From: Methanosarcinales archaeon
GTDB lineage: Archaea > Halobacteriota > Syntropharchaeia > Alkanophagales > Methanospirareceae
Length of the DNA stretch: 16,158 bases
Assembly (NCBI GenBank): GCA_025464645.1
Contig: JAODGF010000025.1
Coordinates: forward strand, 2,385 to 18,542
Direction of reading: 5' to 3'
Made by a program: the position numbers and the translations under genes. Shown here one piece after another: positions 7,393-14,686 of this stretch. The notes below the pieces were generated by a model. That model worked only from the letters and a program-made list of their open reading frames with translations. It did not search any database and was not told where the DNA came from. The stretch's first letter is position 1; the number at the start of each line of letters is the position of its first letter.

Positions 7393-9978
7393 ATGAGAAC
7401 GAAGAGGATAAAAGGAATAAAATTTGGACTGCTGTCTCCAACGGAGATAAGAAGGATGAGCGCTGCGAAGATAATCACCGCTGATACTTATGGTGAAGAC
7501 GGCTTTCCAATAGAGATGGGATTGGTGAACCAGCGAATTGGGGTTATTGACCCGGGTTTGAGATGCAAAACCTGTGGCGGTCGAATGGGCGAATGCCCCG
7601 GGCATTTTGGGCACATCGAGCTTGCTGCGCCTGTTATACATGTAGGGTATGCTAAATTGATATACCGAATGCTGAGTGCGACATGCAGGAAATGTGGCAG
7701 GGTTTTACTGGAAGAAAAGGAAAAGAAAAGGTTTTTAGCAGAGATAGAAAGGCAAAAAGAGAAGCAAGCAGATGTAGGCGACGTAGTAAAACAGGTGTTT
7801 AAAGAGGCGGTGAAAAACGCTGTATGCATGTATTGCGGGGAGCATCAAAAGGTCATAAAATATGATAAGCCCACCACTTACATAGAGATAGATGAAGAGG
7901 AGAAGAAGCGTAGATTAATGCCTACTGATGTGAGAGAACGACTTGAAAGAATCCCAGACGAAGATATAGCCCTTTTCGGTATGGACCCAAAAAGTGCAAG
8001 ACCTGAGTGGATGGTCCTTACCGTATTGCCGGTCCCGCCAGTAACCGCAAGACCTTCTATCACCCTGGAAAGCGGGCAGCGAAGCGAAGACGACCTTACA
8101 CATAAACTGGTGGATATAATAAGGATAAATCAGAGATTTATGGAGAATAGAGATGCTGGTGCGCCACAATTGATAATAGAGGACCTTTGGGAACTTCTTC
8201 AGTACCACGTGAGCACCTACTTCAATAACGAAATCCCGGGGCTACCACCTGCGCGGCACAGGAGCGGTAGACCACTAAAGACGATGGAGCAGCGATTAAA
8301 AGGAAAAGAAGGTAGGTTCAGAGGTTCATTATCAGGTAAAAGAGTGAATTTCTCCGCTCGAACGGTTATCTCCCCTGATCCCGACATAGATATAGACGAA
8401 GTTGGCGTGCCCGAAGAGATAGCAAAAGAGTTGACGATTACCGTTAACGTGACTGAAAGAAACCTCGAATCCATGCGAGAAACGGTGAGGAGAGGGAAAA
8501 GACACCCCGGTGCGAATTACGTGAGAAGAGCGGATGGAAAAAAAGTGAAAATAACCGAAATCAATTACGGGATGTTAGCAGACGAGCTCGACATCGGGTG
8601 GAAGGTAGAAAGACATCTCCGTGATGGGGATATTGTGTTGTTCAACAGACAGCCTTCCCTGCATAGAGTGAGTATAATGGCACACCGAGTGCGTGTAATG
8701 CCGGGTAAGACTTTCAGACTGAATCCTACCGTTTGCCCTCCTTACAATGCGGATTACGATGGAGACGAGATGAATCTCCACGTTTTGCAGACCGAAGAAG
8801 CAAGGGCAGAAGCAAGGATCCTGATGGCGGTAGAGCGCAACATAATATCGCCCAGATTTGGCAGACCTATTATAGGCGGCATCCATGATTACATCACGGG
8901 TTTGTTTTTGCTTACGTGGGGGGAAAAGAAGTTTGAGCGCGAAGAAGTGCTGGCGCTGTTGCGTAAGATAGATATTGATGATTTAGGAAAGCCTGCGGAA
9001 GCGCCTTATTGGACAGGGAAACAAATATTCAGTATGATTTTACCAAAGGGATTGAATTTACAATTTCGAGGTAGGATAAATGATGTTATAATAAGAGAAG
9101 GAGAATTAATAAGTGGCGTAATAGATGAAGCCGCAATAGGCTCGTTCAAAGGGATAATAATAGACAGAATTTTCAGGCAATATGGTGAAAAAGCTGCGAA
9201 AAAGTTTATTAATGATGCTTCTCGCCTTGCTATTAATTATATCCTGCACGCAGGCTTCAGCTTTGGTATAAGCGATGAGGATATACCGAAGGAGGGAGAG
9301 GAGCAGATAAGGGAAGAAGCGGTGCGTGAAGCTGAGCACAAAGTTGAAGAGTTGATAAGGGCGTATGAAGCAGAAGAACTCGAGGCTTTACCTGGAAGGA
9401 CGCTGGAGGAGACACTGGAACTATTAATTATGCAGGAACTTGGTCGTGCAAGAGACGAGGCAGGGGACATAGCAGAGAGGTATCTTGGCATAGAAAACGC
9501 AGCTGTGCTTATGGCAAAGTCAGGAGCACGTGGTTCCATGCTCAATCTAACGCAAATGGCTGCATGTGTCGGGCAACAATCCGTTAGGGGCGAGAGGATA
9601 AGGAGGGGGTACCAGGGGAGAACTTTGCCTCACTTTAAATCCGGTGATCTCAGCGCAGATGCTCACGGCTTCGTAAGAGCGTCTTTTAAAGACGGCTTAT
9701 CACCAACAGAATACTTTTTCCACGCTGTTGGTGGGAGGGAGGCATTGGTAGATACCGCTGTCCGTACTTCTCAGAGTGGATACTTCCAGAGGAGACTTAT
9801 CAACGCTTTACAAGACCTCGAGGTGAAGAACGACGGGACAGTCAGAGAGACGAGGGATACAATCGTGCAATTTAAATACGGCGAAGATAGCGTAGACCCA
9901 TCAAAAGGCGAGTATGGGAAAGTTGTAGATATAGACGAAATAATAAGAGAGGCGACAGGAGCAGAAGTAGGAGCGTAG
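7393..9978 (+). CDS. rpoA1: DNA-directed RNA polymerase subunit A' (Rpo1N)
   Basis: The subunit is the N-terminal two thirds of the largest polymerase subunit and carries the catalytic Mg2+ site. Starting at the ATG at 7393 gives 861 aa, beginning MRTKRIKGIKFGLLSP as is typical. A frame-opening ATG at 7342 lies inside rpoB and adds 17 residues unlike the family, so I reject it. The N-terminal zinc site is Cys58/61/68 with His71, with further Cys98/101 and a later YCGEH Cys pair. The active-site loop is NADYDGD (452-458), with Asp454, 456 and 458 as metal ligands; the usual residue at 455 is Phe. The bridge-helix region at the end (FKDGLSPTEYFFHAVGG) is intact. No good Shine-Dalgarno sits near 7393; GAGGAGG at 7367-7373 is 19 nt away, so reinitiation after rpoB is possible. 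There is no intein. Confidence 0.96.
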   Translation: MRTKRIKGIKFGLLSPTEIRRMSAAKIITADTYGEDGFPIEMGLVNQRIGVIDPGLRCKTCGGRMGECPGHFGHIELAAPVIHVGYAKLIYRMLSATCRKCGRVLLEEKEKKRFLAEIERQKEKQADVGDVVKQVFKEAVKNAVCMYCGEHQKVIKYDKPTTYIEIDEEEKKRRLMPTDVRERLERIPDEDIALFGMDPKSARPEWMVLTVLPVPPVTARPSITLESGQRSEDDLTHKLVDIIRINQRFMENRDAGAPQLIIEDLWELLQYHVSTYFNNEIPGLPPARHRSGRPLKTMEQRLKGKEGRFRGSLSGKRVNFSARTVISPDPDIDIDEVGVPEEIAKELTITVNVTERNLESMRETVRRGKRHPGANYVRRADGKKVKITEINYGMLADELDIGWKVERHLRDGDIVLFNRQPSLHRVSIMAHRVRVMPGKTFRLNPTVCPPYNADYDGDEMNLHVLQTEEARAEARILMAVERNIISPRFGRPIIGGIHDYITGLFLLTWGEKKFEREEVLALLRKIDIDDLGKPAEAPYWTGKQIFSMILPKGLNLQFRGRINDVIIREGELISGVIDEAAIGSFKGIIIDRIFRQYGEKAAKKFINDASRLAINYILHAGFSFGISDEDIPKEGEEQIREEAVREAEHKVEELIRAYEAEELEALPGRTLEETLELLIMQELGRARDEAGDIAERYLGIENAAVLMAKSGARGSMLNLTQMAACVGQQSVRGERIRRGYQGRTLPHFKSGDLSADAHGFVRASFKDGLSPTEYFFHAVGGREALVDTAVRTSQSGYFQRRLINALQDLEVKNDGTVRETRDTIVQFKYGEDSVDPSKGEYGKVVDIDEIIREATGAEVGA

Positions 9979-9981
9979 AAT

Positions 9982-11334
9982 ATGCGAAGGGTATTAACAG
10001 CGGAAGAGAAGGAAGAAGTAGCAGAAGAATTGGTAAGAGCAGGAATAGAGGAGGAGATAGTAGAGCAAATAAAAGAGGAGTTTATACCGGCAGAGCTAAC
10101 CATTGAGTTCGATGAATTGTTAGGGATGCAGATAGAGGAGGAATACGCCAGAGATATAATGATGATGCAGGGTAGGGGGGAGGAAGGAGAAGTAAAACTT
10201 GGAGATATAGAGCTAAAAGTGAATAAAAGCAAGCTACCTGAGCGCATAAAAGGGGAATTGAGGAAGAAGTTAAGGGCTGTGAGGAATAAGCTAAGTAGGA
10301 GAAAGCTGGATGAGATTTTAAATAAAGTCGTGGAGAGATACGAAAAAGCAAAGGTGGAACCTCGGGAAGCAGTGGGGATAGTTGCGGCTCAGTCCATCGG
10401 CGAGCCAGGGACACAGATGACGCTGCGGACTTTCCATTATGCCGGTGTCGGTGCGATATATATTACGCTCGGTTTACCACGGATAATAGAAATAGTGGAT
10501 GCGCGGAAGAAACCATCTACCCCGGCAATGAAGATAAAGTTGGAGGGAGAATATGCAGCAGATAGAAACAAGGCAGAGGAGTTAACAATGGAAATAGAAG
10601 AGACGTATATTAGAGATTTAGGTAATGTAGAAGCATCCACCGAGGATATGTCTGTGTGGGTTTCACTGAAGGAGAGGGAATTGAAGAGGAGGCACATCGA
10701 ACGAGAGGAAGTAGAAGAAAAGTTAAAGAGCATAGGTGCAGGGGGACTTGTAGAAGCGACTGAGGATGGTAAATTGCGAATACAGGTGCAGAATAAGTTC
10801 TATCACGAGCTGTTAAGGCTTGAGGAGAAGGTGTCGAACACGCTGGTGAAGGGGATAGAGGGGATAAAGAGGGCGATAGTGAGGAAAGACGCAGATGGGG
10901 AATACATGCTGTACACGGAAGGCTCGGCATTAAAGAAAGTGATGAGGATTGAAGGCGTAGATTTCAGTAGAACAACCACGAATAATATAGCAGAAATAGC
11001 AGATGTATTGGGGATAGAAGCAGCCCGTAATGCGATAATCGAGGAGATGATGGGCACCTTAGAAGAGCAAGGATTGGATGTGGATGCCCGCCATGTAATG
11101 TTAATTGCAGATGCAATGACGATGGATGGAGAAGTAAAGCAAATAGGAAGGCATGGATTAGCAGGAGGAAAAGCATCAGTGCTCTCAAGAGCCGCTTTTG
11201 AGGTCACGGTAGATAATCTACTGGAGGCTGCTATACATGGAGAAACGGATGAGCTGAAAGGCGTTACAGAGAACGTGATTGTGGGTCAGCCCATAAAATT
11301 GGGAACCGGAGCAATAGAATTGGTGGCAAGGTAA
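9982..11334 (+). CDS. rpoA2: DNA-directed RNA polymerase subunit A'' (Rpo1C)
   Basis: The 450-aa protein is the C-terminal third of the largest subunit. Residues 125-156 hold the block VEPREAVGIVAAQSIGEPG plus TQMTLRTFHYAGV, the trigger-loop region, followed by LGLPRIIEIVDARKKPSTP (163-181). The C-terminus (QIGRHGLAGGKASVLSRAAF and GTGAIELV) closes the clamp region. Family members I know begin roughly 50 residues before VEPxEAVG; here there are 124, so the N-terminus is about 70 residues longer, rich in Glu and with an ARDIMMMQGRGEEG segment. The start ATG lies 3 nt after the rpoA1 stop with TAGGAG 8 nt upstream. An internal start is possible but I see no better-supported one. Confidence 0.95.
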   Translation: MRRVLTAEEKEEVAEELVRAGIEEEIVEQIKEEFIPAELTIEFDELLGMQIEEEYARDIMMMQGRGEEGEVKLGDIELKVNKSKLPERIKGELRKKLRAVRNKLSRRKLDEILNKVVERYEKAKVEPREAVGIVAAQSIGEPGTQMTLRTFHYAGVGAIYITLGLPRIIEIVDARKKPSTPAMKIKLEGEYAADRNKAEELTMEIEETYIRDLGNVEASTEDMSVWVSLKERELKRRHIEREEVEEKLKSIGAGGLVEATEDGKLRIQVQNKFYHELLRLEEKVSNTLVKGIEGIKRAIVRKDADGEYMLYTEGSALKKVMRIEGVDFSRTTTNNIAEIADVLGIEAARNAIIEEMMGTLEEQGLDVDARHVMLIADAMTMDGEVKQIGRHGLAGGKASVLSRAAFEVTVDNLLEAAIHGETDELKGVTENVIVGQPIKLGTGAIELVAR

Positions 11335-11335
11335 G

Positions 11336-11722
11336 ATGAGAAAAAGAAAGTCGTCGGATGAGTTCTCGGATGTGAACAGGGAATTACAAAGGGTAATAAA
11401 CAGCGGTAAAGTGCGTATAGGGTCAAGAGAGGTGTTAAAATCGCTCAGAGGGGATGAAGATCAAGCAAAAGCGGTCATTCATGCTTCTAATTGCCCTGAA
11501 TGGATAAAAGATGAATTTAACAAAATAGCTAAAGGAGAAAATAACAATATCATCTTTTATGAATATCCTGCCAGTAGCCTCGAACTCGGGCTGGCATGCA
11601 GGAAACCACATCCTATTGCATCTTTATGTATTATTGATACCGGCGGGTCAGAAATTTTACGGCTTCTGTCCTATAACGTTCAGTCAAAAGAGAAGATAAC
11701 TAAAAACGTAGGTGGGGATTGA
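11336..11722 (+). CDS. rpl30e: Large ribosomal subunit protein eL30 (L30e)
   Basis: The 128-aa protein matches the L7Ae/L30e fold pattern: VNRELQRVINSGKVRIGSRE near the N-terminus, then AVIHASNCPEWIK, then EYPASSLELGLACRKPHPIA, and IIDTGGSEILRL. Archaeal L30e is usually about 100 aa; here a basic MRKRKSSDEF leader and about 20 extra C-terminal residues are present. It lies one base after the rpoA2 stop, and its TGA overlaps the nusA TTG start. The position between A'' and NusA is the classic archaeal arrangement, which supports this call over other L7Ae-family proteins. Confidence 0.9.
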   Translation: MRKRKSSDEFSDVNRELQRVINSGKVRIGSREVLKSLRGDEDQAKAVIHASNCPEWIKDEFNKIAKGENNNIIFYEYPASSLELGLACRKPHPIASLCIIDTGGSEILRLLSYNVQSKEKITKNVGGD

Positions 11723-12153
11723 AGTTGACCGTAAAGCTGGACACCGAAGGAATAAGGTGCATAGGGATATTCGAGAGTCTTACGGGTGCGGGAGTCAAGG
11801 ATTGCGTGGTGGATAACGAGGCGAATAAAGTGATAATGGTGGTAAAAAAGGGAGACATGGGCTTAGCAATCGGTAAAGGCGGTTCTAACATAAATAAGGC
11901 AAAAAAATTGATAAGGAAGGAAATAGAACTTGTGGAACATTCCACAGATATAAAGGAATTCATTGAGAATCTGCTTCGCCCAGCTTCTGTGAAGAGTATA
12001 GAGCTGCTGACAAAAGATGACAAAAGTTACGCATACGTGGAAGTCTTCAATAAGGACAAGGGCATTGCAATTGGAAAGAACGGTGAGAAGATAAAAATGG
12101 TAAAATTATTGATGAAAAGAAATAAAAATATAGACAACGTGGTAATAAAATAA
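11719..12153 (+). CDS. nusA: NusA-like KH-domain transcription elongation/termination factor
   Basis: The 144-aa protein is the short archaeal NusA, made of two KH RNA-binding domains without the bacterial N-terminal polymerase-binding and S1 domains. The KH loops are visible as IGKGGSNI (51-58) and IGKNGEKI (118-125), separated by VEHSTDIKEFIENLLRPA, a family-typical linker. The start is a TTG at 11719 that overlaps the L30e stop as TTGA, with AGGTG 4 nt upstream; a second TTG at 11725 is the alternative. Both are non-ATG, and no ATG is available before the conserved region. The context L30e-NusA-S12-S7 is the standard archaeal order. Confidence 0.93.
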   Translation: MKLTVKLDTEGIRCIGIFESLTGAGVKDCVVDNEANKVIMVVKKGDMGLAIGKGGSNINKAKKLIRKEIELVEHSTDIKEFIENLLRPASVKSIELLTKDDKSYAYVEVFNKDKGIAIGKNGEKIKMVKLLMKRNKNIDNVVIK

Positions 12154-12177
12154 AACTTTCTTAGGAGCAAAAAGGTT

Positions 12178-12606
12178 ATGGGAAGAGGGATATACGCAGC
12201 AAGAAAGGCAAAGAAGATAAGAAAGAAGTTCAGGTGGAAGAGCACGGACTTTGTTCGTAGAGCATTGAATTCGGCTAAAAAAGCAGACCCTTTAGAGGGC
12301 GCACACATGGCAAGGGCGATTGTTTTGGAGAAGGTGGGAATAGAGGCGAAGCAGCCGAACTCCGCAATAAGGAAGTGTGTTCGTGTTCAATTGATCAAAA
12401 ATGGAAAGCAAGTGACTGCTTTTTGTCCTGGTGATGGTGCTATAAAGTATATAGACGAGCATGACGAGGTATTGATCGTGGGAATGGGAGGAAGAAAAGG
12501 AAGGTCGTATGGGGACCTTTCGGGTGTAAGATTCAAGGTAGTGGCAGTAACAGACATTTCGTTAGATGAATTGATAAAAGGGAAGAAGGAGAAGGTCATC
12601 AGGTGA
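12178..12606 (+). CDS. rpsL: Small ribosomal subunit protein uS12
   Basis: The 142-aa protein is the decoding-centre protein S12. The hallmark KQPNSAIRKC (58-67) and the second loop PGDG (84-87) followed by DEHDEVLIVGMGG are intact, as is the archaeal N-terminus with KKFRW (16-20). Length is normal for archaea. The ATG has GGAG 11 nt upstream in a 24-nt spacer after nusA. That spacer shares a 15-nt AT-rich string with the leader of the TRAM gene. Confidence 0.97.
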   Translation: MGRGIYAARKAKKIRKKFRWKSTDFVRRALNSAKKADPLEGAHMARAIVLEKVGIEAKQPNSAIRKCVRVQLIKNGKQVTAFCPGDGAIKYIDEHDEVLIVGMGGRKGRSYGDLSGVRFKVVAVTDISLDELIKGKKEKVIR

Positions 12607-12618
12607 AGCAAAAATAAA

Positions 12619-13179
12619 ATGTTCGATAAGATATTTGATAAATGGGACATCGCAGACGTGAAGATAAGAGACATAGGTATGGAAAAGCACATCAGTCTCC
12701 AACCGATGTCTGCGCTGCATAGTGGAGGTCGGCATGCAAAACAGCAGTTCGAGCAATCAAAAGTTTGCGTGACGGAGCGGCTCGTTAACAAATTAATGCG
12801 TACACAGCGGAATACAGGCAAGAAACTAAAAGCCTACAAAATCGTTAAAAATGCTTTTGATTTGATCTATGAGAATACAAAGGAGAATCCAGTTCAGTTG
12901 CTTGTGGATGCCATCCAGAACGCGGGACCGAGGGAAGAAACAATCAGGTTGAGATTTGGCGGCATACTGGTTCCTAAGCCCGTGGATGTGACCTCACAAA
13001 GAAAAGTAGACCAGGCGCTGCTATTCATTGTACATGGCGCACAGAAATGTGCATTCAAGAGCAAGAGGAGTATAGAGCGATGCCTTGCGGATGAGATAAT
13101 AAATGCGGCAAAAAACAAGAAGTGCTATTCGATCAGCAAGAAGGAGGAGAAAGAGAGGATGGCAAGGGCAGCGCGGTGA
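12619..13179 (+). CDS. rpsG: Small ribosomal subunit protein uS7
   Basis: The 186-aa protein is the 16S rRNA 3'-domain assembly protein S7. Archaeal features include SLQPMSALHSGGRH (25-38), ERLVNKLMRTQRNTGKK (53-69), ENPVQLLVDAIQNAGPREET and the C-terminal SIERCLADEIINAAK. Twelve bases separate it from rpsL; AGGTGA at the rpsL stop is the likely ribosome binding site. In most archaea EF-2 and EF-1alpha follow S7, but here the plus-strand series ends and a new promoter begins about 30 nt after the stop. Confidence 0.97.
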   Translation: MFDKIFDKWDIADVKIRDIGMEKHISLQPMSALHSGGRHAKQQFEQSKVCVTERLVNKLMRTQRNTGKKLKAYKIVKNAFDLIYENTKENPVQLLVDAIQNAGPREETIRLRFGGILVPKPVDVTSQRKVDQALLFIVHGAQKCAFKSKRSIERCLADEIINAAKNKKCYSISKKEEKERMARAAR

Positions 13180-13210
13180 AGTAAATGCTGAACGTTTCAC
13201 ACCTTCAACC

Positions 13211-13218
13211 TTTATATA
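13211..13218 (+). promoter_or_regulatory. Strong TATA box for the TRAM-protein gene
   Basis: TTTATATA is a near-ideal archaeal TATA box in the S7-TRAM gap. It predicts a transcription start around 13241, which would leave an unusually long leader of about 110 nt before the ATG at 13351. Confidence 0.65.
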
Positions 13219-13246
13219 TAAGGAAGATAGATATGAAAAATAGGTA

Positions 13247-13285
13247 ATGTGGAGAAAAAAGCGACTTTTTCTTTACATCATCTAA
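13247..13285 (+). CDS. Possible 12-codon upstream ORF in the TRAM leader
   Basis: ATG at 13247, only a few bases after the predicted transcription start, opens a frame for MWRKKRLFLYII and stops at TAA 13283-13285, one base before a strong hairpin. Its position at the mRNA 5' end would suit leaderless initiation. There is no homology evidence, and a short frame like this can arise by chance. It is listed because its stop abuts the hairpin, as in leader-peptide control regions. Confidence 0.2.
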   Translation: MWRKKRLFLYII

Positions 13286-13286
13286 A

Positions 13287-13315
13287 ATAAAACTTTCTCG
13301 GAAAGGAAGTTTTAT
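13287..13315 (+). promoter_or_regulatory. Leader hairpin upstream of the TRAM gene
   Basis: ATAAAACTT pairs perfectly with AAGTTTTAT, extended inward by a T-G wobble and a C-G pair around the 7-nt loop TCGGAAA, giving an 11-bp stem. It lies 20 nt before the gene's Shine-Dalgarno (GGAGG, 13335-13339). It is not followed by a T-tract, so it does not look like a terminator; an RNA-stability or temperature-sensing role is inference. Confidence 0.55.
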
Positions 13316-13350
13316 CAAGAAAAAAGAAAGAATAGGAGGTTTTGTGAAGT

Positions 13351-13566
13351 ATGTATGGTAGAGAAAGAGGAGGGCCAAGTGCCCCATTAAGCGTTGGAGA
13401 CACCTACGACGTAAAGATAGAGGACGTAGGAAGAGAAGGCGACGGAATAGCGAGAGTAGAGGGATTTGTGGTGTTTGTACCTGACACAAAAAAAGGTGAT
13501 AATGTGAAGGTAAAAATAACAAAGGTCTCGAGAAGAGTTGGGTTTGCGGAAGTAGTTGCGGAATAA
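13351..13566 (+). CDS. Stand-alone TRAM-domain protein (predicted RNA-binding/RNA chaperone)
   Basis: The 71-aa protein is almost entirely one TRAM domain. A basic Gly/Arg N-terminus (MYGRERGG) is followed by GDTYDVKIEDVGREGDGIAR, then the FVVFVPDTKKGDNVKVKITK strand pair and the closing FAEVVAE. Such single-domain TRAM proteins are common in methanogens and haloarchaea; one from Methanococcoides is known as a cold-induced RNA chaperone, which is the closest functional model. Length is normal. The start is fixed by GGAGG 11 nt upstream. The gene appears monocistronic, with its own TATA box, a long structured leader and a hairpin terminator. Confidence 0.92.
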   Translation: MYGRERGGPSAPLSVGDTYDVKIEDVGREGDGIARVEGFVVFVPDTKKGDNVKVKITKVSRRVGFAEVVAE

Positions 13567-13593
13567 AAGTTCCTTACGCTTCTACATCTCCAT

Positions 13594-13633
13594 GAGGCTA
13601 TAGCATTCCTATAGCCTTCTTTTTTTATTTTTT
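13594..13633 (+). terminator. Hairpin plus T-tract terminator between convergent genes
   Basis: AGGCTATAG (13595-13603) pairs perfectly with CTATAGCCT (13609-13617) around the loop CATTC, followed by a run of T with one A (13620-13633). It looks like an intrinsic terminator for the TRAM gene. The T-tract overlaps the last codons of the minus-strand DUF21-CBS gene. Archaea mostly need only the U-tract, so a stem this clean is notable. The hairpin could also end the opposite transcript, though no T-run follows it on that strand. Confidence 0.75.
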
Positions 13634-14626
13634 GTCGTATTCATCATATATACTGCCTACTATCTCCTCCAAGAGGTCCTCTAAACTAACTAATCCGCTT
13701 GTTCTCCCCTCCTTGTCCAGAACAATAGCGATATGAAACTTACCGCGCTGGAATTCCCCGAGCAAGTCATCCACCCTTTTGGTCTCGGGGACAAAATGAG
13801 GAGTTTTCATGATTTCTTTTAGCGAAACGTTGCCCTCCTTCGCATTCGCTTTTATCAACAAATCTTTAGCATATAAGATGCCCACGATCTTATCCTTTGT
13901 GGATTCAAAAACGGGAATTCTTGAGTAGCCACTATTTTTTATTAACTCTATTGCAGAATCCAGGGTTTGATTGACTTCCAGGCAAACCATATCCTCCTTT
14001 GGTGTCATCACGTGCTTCACAACGATTTCGTCAAGCTTTAGCACACCCATCATCATCTCCTTTTCGTCCTCTTCAATTGCTCCTTCCTCCTCTCCTATGT
14101 CCAGCATCGTCTCTACCTCTTCTTCTGTCATTAACCGCTTACGATGCTGTTTTAAACCTAAAAGCTTCTCAAAAGCGGCTGTAATCGCGGAGATAGCCTT
14201 TATGAGTGGCTGGAAGACCGACGCCAAAATCCCCATGGGCTTGGAAATGAGAATAGAAATCCTTTCCGCCTGATGTACAGCAATCGTCTTGGGCATGATT
14301 TCCGCAAACGTGAGGATTAACAAGGTCATCACACCGATTGCAATTGCCTCGCCGTAAGTGCTCCCAAATAAGTCTATTGCGATGGAGGCTGCTATTACTG
14401 ATGCTGCAACATTAACTATATTGTTCCCAATAAGCACAGTTGTGAGGGTAGTTTCTGGCTCGTTCACCAATTTATCAATTGTTTCTGCCCCTTTCACACC
14501 GCGCTTCAACAAAGCTCTCGCTCTTATTTTACCTATTCCAATCAGAGCGGTCTCGGATCCGGAGAAGAATCCAGATAAAAGCAATAGTACAAATAGGAGT
14601 AAAAGTTTCGCAATAAGCCACGACAC
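13625..14626 (-). CDS. DUF21 (CNNM)-CBS membrane protein, CorC/HlyC-like, probable Mg2+ transport
   Basis: The 333-aa protein starts with a DUF21/CNNM membrane domain. A hydrophobic helix (4-20) leads to FFSGSETALIG (20-30); further membrane segments lie at about 62-88, 92-116 (including EIMPKT) and 124-150. An acidic helical linker (167-195) precedes two CBS motifs (about 207-262 and 270-325) with VMTPKEDMVCL and GYSRIPVF. Related proteins bind ATP-Mg2+ at the CBS pair and move Mg2+ or Na+. The C-terminal CorC_HlyC domain of many bacterial relatives is absent: the chain stops right after the second CBS motif. The start is a GTG, with GGAGGGGG 12 nt upstream on the minus strand. It lies 60 nt after pcc1 and could be co-transcribed, though TATA-like sequences are present in the gap. 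Confidence 0.88.
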   Translation of the reverse strand: MSWLIAKLLLLFVLLLLSGFFSGSETALIGIGKIRARALLKRGVKGAETIDKLVNEPETTLTTVLIGNNIVNVAASVIAASIAIDLFGSTYGEAIAIGVMTLLILTFAEIMPKTIAVHQAERISILISKPMGILASVFQPLIKAISAITAAFEKLLGLKQHRKRLMTEEEVETMLDIGEEEGAIEEDEKEMMMGVLKLDEIVVKHVMTPKEDMVCLEVNQTLDSAIELIKNSGYSRIPVFESTKDKIVGILYAKDLLIKANAKEGNVSLKEIMKTPHFVPETKRVDDLLGEFQRGKFHIAIVLDKEGRTSGLVSLEDLLEEIVGSIYDEYDKK

Positions 14627-14647
14627 CTTTTTTCTTTTCCCCCTCCA

Positions 14648-14658
14648 ATTATAATTTA
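14648..14658 (-). promoter_or_regulatory. Weak candidate TATA box for the DUF21-CBS gene
   Basis: The minus strand reads TAAATTATAAT here, about 26 nt before the GTG start. A second candidate, CTTATACT, lies further upstream. A transcript from the first would be leaderless and would not use the GGAGGGGG Shine-Dalgarno, so co-transcription with pcc1 or use of the upstream box is equally possible. Confidence 0.25.
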
Positions 14659-14686
14659 GAACATGAGAGTATAAGAACTTTTATTT

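Noticed and set aside
4004..11334. Intein or intron in the polymerase genes, as sometimes found in archaea
   Set aside because: All conserved motifs are contiguous in frame, with no intein-like insert or splice-site motif.
13185..13247. Small frame of about 20 codons right after S7
   Set aside because: It spans the strong TATA box and has no Shine-Dalgarno or recognisable sequence; likely chance.
13256..13270. AAAAAGCGACTTTTT as a terminator for the S7 operon
   Set aside because: The stem is A-T only with a 3-nt loop and lies downstream of the TRAM promoter, inside its predicted leader; too weak and wrongly placed, although the T-run could still contribute.
13971..14654. Plus-strand Ser-rich frames opposite the DUF21-CBS gene
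   Set aside because: These are low-complexity mirror translations of a well-supported minus-strand membrane protein.
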